Source of the DNA: Agapanthus africanus
Lineage: Eukaryota > Streptophyta > Magnoliopsida > Asparagales > Amaryllidaceae
Direction: 5' to 3'
DNA length: 64,000 nt
NCBI GenBank assembly: GCA_030015575.1
Contig: CM057347.1
Span: 408,240,248 to 408,304,247, forward strand
Under the pieces are notes generated by a model. The model saw only the letters and a list, made by a program, of their open reading frames with translations. It did not search any database and had not been told where the DNA came from. A program made the position numbers and the translations under genes. Below are positions 59,201 through 64,000 of the stretch, piece after piece (position 1 is the stretch's first letter; each line of letters begins with the position of its first letter).

Positions 59201-61300
59201 GGTCGCTGCCAAGAGCGAGAAAAGAAACACTCAGCGTGCACTTTTGTAAGATTACATTGGTTTATTAATTTATCTAATCAGGATGGCTCTCACTGTTTTT
59301 CAAGTTTCCCTTCAAACCTTATAAAAGGAAAAGCTAGCCAGGATCTATCAAACCCCACAAATTACTAACCAGTCGGCCAGGTAAGCATAAGTACTAAGAG
59401 GGAGGCTCCCGTGCTCTTGCACGGAGCTAATTGAATAACCCCCGTTCCATAGAGGCGTATCCTCGTAAACACTTTCCTAGACACCTACTGAGTCAGTTCA
59501 ATGTGAAAGTGAGATTCACCCGGAAATAACTTTTAAGTAATGATCGAATAGCTGCGAGCCCCTATATTTATACATCTTCAGGGAAGGCAGCTCTCAGCTT
59601 CGAGGTAGCACCGGTGGGTATCGGGATCCAACTATCATGTTGCAGTAATCTTGACTAAAGATCAACAAATCACCACACACCATAGAAGGTATGCAATCAC
59701 ATTGCAAATTACAACAATTGTAACTCCCAATATTGGTTTTTACCCCTAGGACCCTAGGACCTTGACTAAAGATCAACAAATTATAGAGTCGCTAGACAAG
59801 TTCAACCCGTTATTTCGTGATTAATTTAGAACCACCTGCATGACCCTTGAATAAAAATCAACAAGGTCATACGATTGTCCTAACCAATCTTATCATATGA
59901 GGCAGACAAGCACCACTTAGCTACTGTACACTACGCCTTAACTAAAGATCAACAAACGCAGCATGAATACTAAGTACTCTACTTATCTGAAATGATGGAG
60001 GGCTACGACTGATTTTGAAGAAGACCTTTCACGTAATGAACTTAATATCATTGAAGGAACCGAGTGATTTAAAAACAAAGTTGTTTTGAATAACGGATTG
60101 GTTCCTACAACATCAGTTTAGGTTTATTTCTTTACATTAATCATATTAATGTTGTCCTATCATTTAGATAAAAACTCTTTTTATCTAGTATCCTATATTT
60201 CACACTAAACACAAGATAGTAAATAAAATCATGTTTTATATGCCAATTGCAATTGCCACGAAGCATCGGGTCTTCACTATTAGGTTAGATAACTAACAGC
60301 AGAGCGGACGCAGGACTTTTGCAATTGTAAATCATAAAAAAAGATCACATGAAAGTGATTACATCACAGGCATTTAAAGTCATCACAAGTAATTAATCAC
60401 ATCACAAGCATGCAGTAAACATTACAGAAAAGGGAATGGTCGGATATACTAGGAATCTCACGTTTCACTTGAGCCGCAAATGAAACGTGGCATTCCGCAG
60501 TCATGTGAATAGCCATAACATTACCAAATCGAAAACCCCTACAAGCGCGGCGAGCTACCCACCAATCCTAGAACGAGGTGACCTGGTGTCAACTCTTTAA
60601 GGGGGGCCGCCTACCGCATTCTAGAATCTGATGGTTCGGGCACTTCATCGCGGGGCAACCTATATTATATACATTACAAATAGGACTCGAAAGCCTGAAT
60701 AAAAGAATAATACATTTTGTCAGTCCACAGAATACATGAATTGAAAATACAACATTTGTATACGAGGGGCTATTCAAATACGAAAATCCAAACCAATCCA
60801 TACACACCAACATCACATTTTAAAATATGCAACCTAGTCTAATTGATTACACATCAATTAGGCTGTGTTTACCAACACATATCCTTATATATACTCAAAC
60901 CAACTTGATCAAACACTTTGATCGAGTTAATTTGAAGTTGTGACCAAAGAATTTAACCAACAAGATCGCACGCATCGAATTTCAAAGAACCGAAATCCGA
61001 CGCGCACCTCGGCATCCAAAAACACCTCAAATTTGCATGGAATCAAGTCCCGGAGGACCCAAATTGAGCCCGAGAACCCAATGGGGAACTCGGGCTCGAC
61101 CCAATACCCCCACCCCTATATTATGCCTTGATTCAGCCCCCAATTCGAGGTTGAACCGGCCACGGTTCACACCCGAATTCTGGGCTGAACCGGCCAATGG
61201 ATGCACGGGTTCGGGGTTGCTCCCGAGCCGTCACGGGGTTCTCAGTCCAAACAAGAACACCCGGGCTCGAGTATAAGGAAAATGAGAGCTTTTTGGAGTA
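59201..61300 (-). other. Leader of Copia E3
   Basis: Homologous to the leaders of E1 and E2 in block order, for example 'gaatgatggagggctacgac' at about 59989, 'ttaggttagataactaac' at 60280 and 'tatactagga' at 60442. Five hairpins lie at 59645-59673, 59709-59723, 59754-59787, 59838-59872 and 59931-59961. From about 60860 rightward the match to E1/E2 is lost and the sequence contains 'gaaccggcc' repeats (61155-61198). Confidence 0.6.
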
Positions 61301-61690
61301 AGTTTTCAAAACTAGGTTTTCAAATATTAGGTTTTTAAAATTCTATAGCCACAAACACAACTTTATAATTAACGGTGAGGGAAAAAAACACTGTTGTGGA
61401 GTTTATGAAATTGTTTGAAAGATTTTTTTGAAAAATTGCTGACCTTTTTCTTTGATGCCATATTAAACAGTGGACAATTCCTAAACAGAAGCGGTTCTCT
61501 TTTATAATTAGAATTGCATTTTTGTGATCCTTTTAGAATTTAAAACTATTTAGAAGTCCCGTCATAGGAAAATGAATTAGATCTCTTGATATCTAAAAGT
61601 AGACAATTATTTAACAATAGATACTATAAAAAAATCTACTAAATATTATCCTTTAAGTTCTTAAATTAATGAAATTTATAAAAATAAAGG
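61301..61690. other. Unassigned AT-rich sequence between E3 and the LINE
   Basis: No supported frame. It may include the 3' untranslated end of the LINE. Short repeated words 'aaaactaggttttcaaa' and 'atattaggtttttaaa' occur near 61308-61340. Confidence 0.4.
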
Positions 61691-64000
61691 ATAATATTTG
61701 ATATTCTATAATCCAGATATTAGCCACCATCGGGCAAAAGAAAAAGAGATGTTCGATCGATTCATCATATAGATCAAAAACACACAACTAGTCGGAACAA
61801 CCAAATTTCTTCTAATCAAGTTATCCTTCATTAGAATCGCATTGTTTAACATGAGCCAAAGGAAAATTTTAGCCCGTAACGGCACTCGGCAATTCCAAAT
61901 AATATCACTACACTCGAGTTTCAAAACCCCATCATTCAGCACACCGTAGGCAGATTTAACTGAGAAAGTGCCAATGGGATCCCACTTCCATAATCCGGCA
62001 TCGGACAAATTCCAGTCAACAAAAGAAGTACTCAAGGAGTCATACAGATCAATACTACTTGGCCTCGTATACAACCACCCAAGTAACCTCCACCCCGTTG
62101 ATGACCAATAGTTACAAACCAACGCCACCTCGCCCTCCGCCATCTCAAAGAGTTCCGGATAAACATAATGCAGCGGAATCTCGGAACACTATGTGTCAAT
62201 TCAGAACCTAATAAGCCTACCATCCCCAACGGAAGCCTTAGAGTTAAAGAAAAAGAATCTCCCAGTTTCTGCAATCCCTTTCCAAAAAAAGGACACCCCT
62301 GTCACTCATGGAATCTCCCAAAATCTAAACCGTATCTGTTTTCTAGAAGTCTTGATTAAAGGTTCCCACACCCTCCCACTCAGATTTGAGATTAGGGACC
62401 ACCATTTTGCGAGGAGATCCATGTTCATGTTTATTAAGTTTAGAATACCTAAACCCCCGCACTCTCTCTTCTTACACACTCGGCCCCAATTTACAAGACA
62501 CATGCCTTTATTACCATCATGACGACCTTTCCAAAAAAAGTCTCTACGCAACTTATCGACTATTTTGAACACAACACCCGTACCGATACTTTAAACACAG
62601 ACAACATGTAAAGGGGCACCATAGAAAGTACAGAATTAACCAGAATTAGTTTACCCCCCCCCAAGGATAGACAATACCTTTTCCAACCCGTTAACTTTTT
62701 ATCCATTCTCCCAATCAATGGCATCCAATCACATCTTCTCAGGGAGCCATGTCTCGGTGGTAAACCTAAAAATTTCATTGGGAATGATCCAACCTTACAT
62801 CCGAAAATGAAGGCAAGGCCACTCAAATTTTCAAGATCACCACCAAAGCTCGTAATCATGCTCTTATGAAAATTAACCTTCAGTCCTGACCAAAACTAAA
62901 AAATGATAAAAACCCATTTTAAAATAATAGCGCTCCGCCTATCCCCGGTGCCGAACAACAACGTATCATCCGCATACTGTAGAATAACAAACCCCTCATC
63001 TATACATCGTCTAGCAACTGGAAAGCCCTGCGTTCACATGGTTTTTGATCATCCTATTAAGCTCATCCACCACCACTGTGAAAAGTAGTGGGGATAGCGG
63101 GTCCCCTGTCTTAGGCCTCTCATACACCTAATATCCCTCCCCGGTACCCCTATTAATCACCGGTCTAGACAACCCATCTCTCAGACAATGATCAATCCAA
63201 ACCTCTACTTCGGTCTGAACCCTCTCTTAGACATCGATTCGCTAACTGCGTCCCATTCTACAGTGTCGTATGCCTTTTTGAAATCCAGCTTGAGCAGGAA
63301 ACTCATCTCCTTTTTCTTCCCGTAGTGATTTAGTATTTCATGCGCACACACAATCGGATCCAAAATATTCCTTCCTTTGATAAAACCTGATTGTTCCCTT
63401 GCAATCTCATTGCAGAAAACCGGGCTCAACCTATTTGCCAGAATTTTCGTGATGATCTTGAAAGAGTTGTTAATCAGGCCAATAAGTCTAAAGTCTGAGA
63501 CTCTTCTGGCTCCTTCCGATTTCGGAATCAGGACTCACCAAGCTCCTTTAATCCTCTCAATATCACACACTCCTCTGAAGGAGTCTATCAAACCTAAAAA
63601 ATCCTCTGTGACAAAGGACCATCACCCATGATAGAAGAAAATCGGTAACCCATCCGGACCAGGAACCTTGTCTTCACTTAGCAAATTAATCGCACGGCAA
63701 ATCTACTCCTTCGTCATGTCATCATCAAGAAAGATGAGATCAGTGCTAACATAAGGAGTGTGATCTAACATCAGACACCCTCTCGTACCCCTCGAAGCCC
63801 CCACCAAATCCTTGAAGAAATTTCAAACATTCCCAAGATCAAATTTTCATCAACGATCCATCCCCTTTCCGCATCTTCCAATCCAATAACGGTGTTTTTC
63901 CTCCTCCTGGCGGAAGCCATACGATGAAAAAAGGACATATTAGCATCCCTTTCATGTAGCCACATCATCCTCGAGCGTTGCTTGCCTCTAATACGGTTTC
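61690..64000 (-). mobile_element. L1-type LINE, 3' half (minus strand)
   Basis: The minus strand encodes, from the right edge leftward, a linker typical of plant L1 ('MMWLHERDANMSFFHRMASARRRKN', 63968-63900), reverse transcriptase, a thumb/connection region and a C-terminal zf-RVT domain. The 5' part, with ORF1 and endonuclease, is beyond the window. The frame changes several times, so it is a decayed copy. No clear poly-A or target duplication is visible at the left end; the 3' border is uncertain within about 100 bases. Confidence 0.85.
61706..63968 (-). pseudogene. LINE ORF2 product: reverse transcriptase and zf-RVT
   Basis: Reverse transcriptase blocks: 'SGFIKGRNILDPIVCAHEIL' and 'LLKLDFKKAYDTVEWDAV' (63390-63250), then the catalytic 'QYADDTLLFG' around 62940-62985 with the YADD codons at 62965-62976. 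Next come 'GCKVGSFPMKFLGLP' and 'LIGRMDKKLTGWKRYCLSLGGGKLILVNSVLS' (62790-62640), 'RRDFFWKGRHDGNKGMCLVNW' and 'GGLGILNL' (62540-62420). The C-terminal zf-RVT is 'WKWDPIGTFSVKSAYGVLN' to 'LMLNNAILMKDNLIRRN' (61995-61810). These blocks lie in at least three frames, with shifts near 63.2-63.1, 62.88, 62.57 and 62.3-62.15 kb. Both aspartates of YADD and the upstream FxKAYD aspartate are intact. Confidence 0.85.

Larger units (their letters stand above)
52628..61300 (-). mobile_element. Copia LTR retrotransposon E3 (minus strand, diverged E family)
   Basis: Left to right on the plus strand: 3' LTR (about 52628-56033, including an inserted solo LTR), purine tract complement at 56034, pol remnants (56040-58520), a gag-like trace (58520-59200), then the long leader to about 61300. 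No 5' LTR is found before the LINE begins. LTR blocks such as 'gtacagtccggtctcttcgtc' and the leader hairpins tie it to E1 and E2. It is much more diverged and therefore older. It is a broken fossil with many breaks. The right boundary is approximate. Confidence 0.8.

Noticed and set aside
61037-61276. A 79-residue frame over the 'gaaccggcc' repeats
   Set aside because: Short, compositionally biased, overlaps a second frame, and lies in the leader region of E3.
1-64000. tRNA, rRNA or intact host genes
   Set aside because: Scanning both strands gave no tRNA-like cloverleaf I could support, no rRNA blocks and no host reading frame beyond the captured exon. The only tRNA-related matches are primer-binding sites.

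Overview
This window is a nested transposon block from a flowering-plant nuclear genome. The evidence is long-LTR Copia elements primed by initiator tRNA-Met, CACTA (En/Spm) transposons with TNPD and TNPA genes, a plant L1-type LINE, a Ty3 internal region with a plant-mobile-domain-like extra reading frame, GT-AG introns and AT-rich spacers. I found no intact host gene, tRNA, rRNA or CRISPR array. The only host-gene-like piece is a captured peptidase exon inside a CACTA element. The species cannot be named from the sequence.

Left part (1-11174). It opens with the end of a Copia LTR (1-1422) abutting a Ty3 remnant with an extra reading frame and a gag piece (1423-6482). An LTR-like insertion follows (6483-7760, flanked by CGATTATTT), then the 3' end of a CACTA element (A, 7761-9848) and a short-LTR Copia remnant ending at 11115.

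Centre (11175-48962). This is a four-level nest whose borders can be read from target duplications. CACTA B (11175-48962, GTT) was entered in its TTAGGG-like intron by CACTA C (11908-43610, TTA) and by the 5'-truncated CACTA D (about 43624-45614). C was later entered by two sister Copia elements in opposite orientation: E1 (17385-27774, ATGAT, inside the TNPD gene) and E2 (32649-43124, CGGAT, inside the 3' subterminal repeats). Read without E1 and E2, C is a near-complete CACTA: terminal inverted repeat, palindromic subterminal motifs, TATA box, non-coding first exon, captured exon, 602-bp tandem repeats each holding a foldback, TNPD, TNPA and 3' terminal repeat. B is a deletion derivative in which the TNPD start is fused to late TNPA exons. 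It would have depended on proteins from complete relatives such as C.

Right part (48963-64000). It holds an AT-rich virus-like remnant beside a (TA)n tract, a Ty3-type LTR remnant, a third and more diverged Copia of the E family (E3, minus strand, about 52628-61300) with a solo LTR inside its own LTR, and an L1-type LINE on the minus strand that runs off the window.

The most unusual signals are a set of bulged hairpins with compensating base changes in the untranslated leaders of E1, E2 and E3, the peptidase exon captured by CACTA C, and the 140-bp foldback repeated upstream of its transposase gene.
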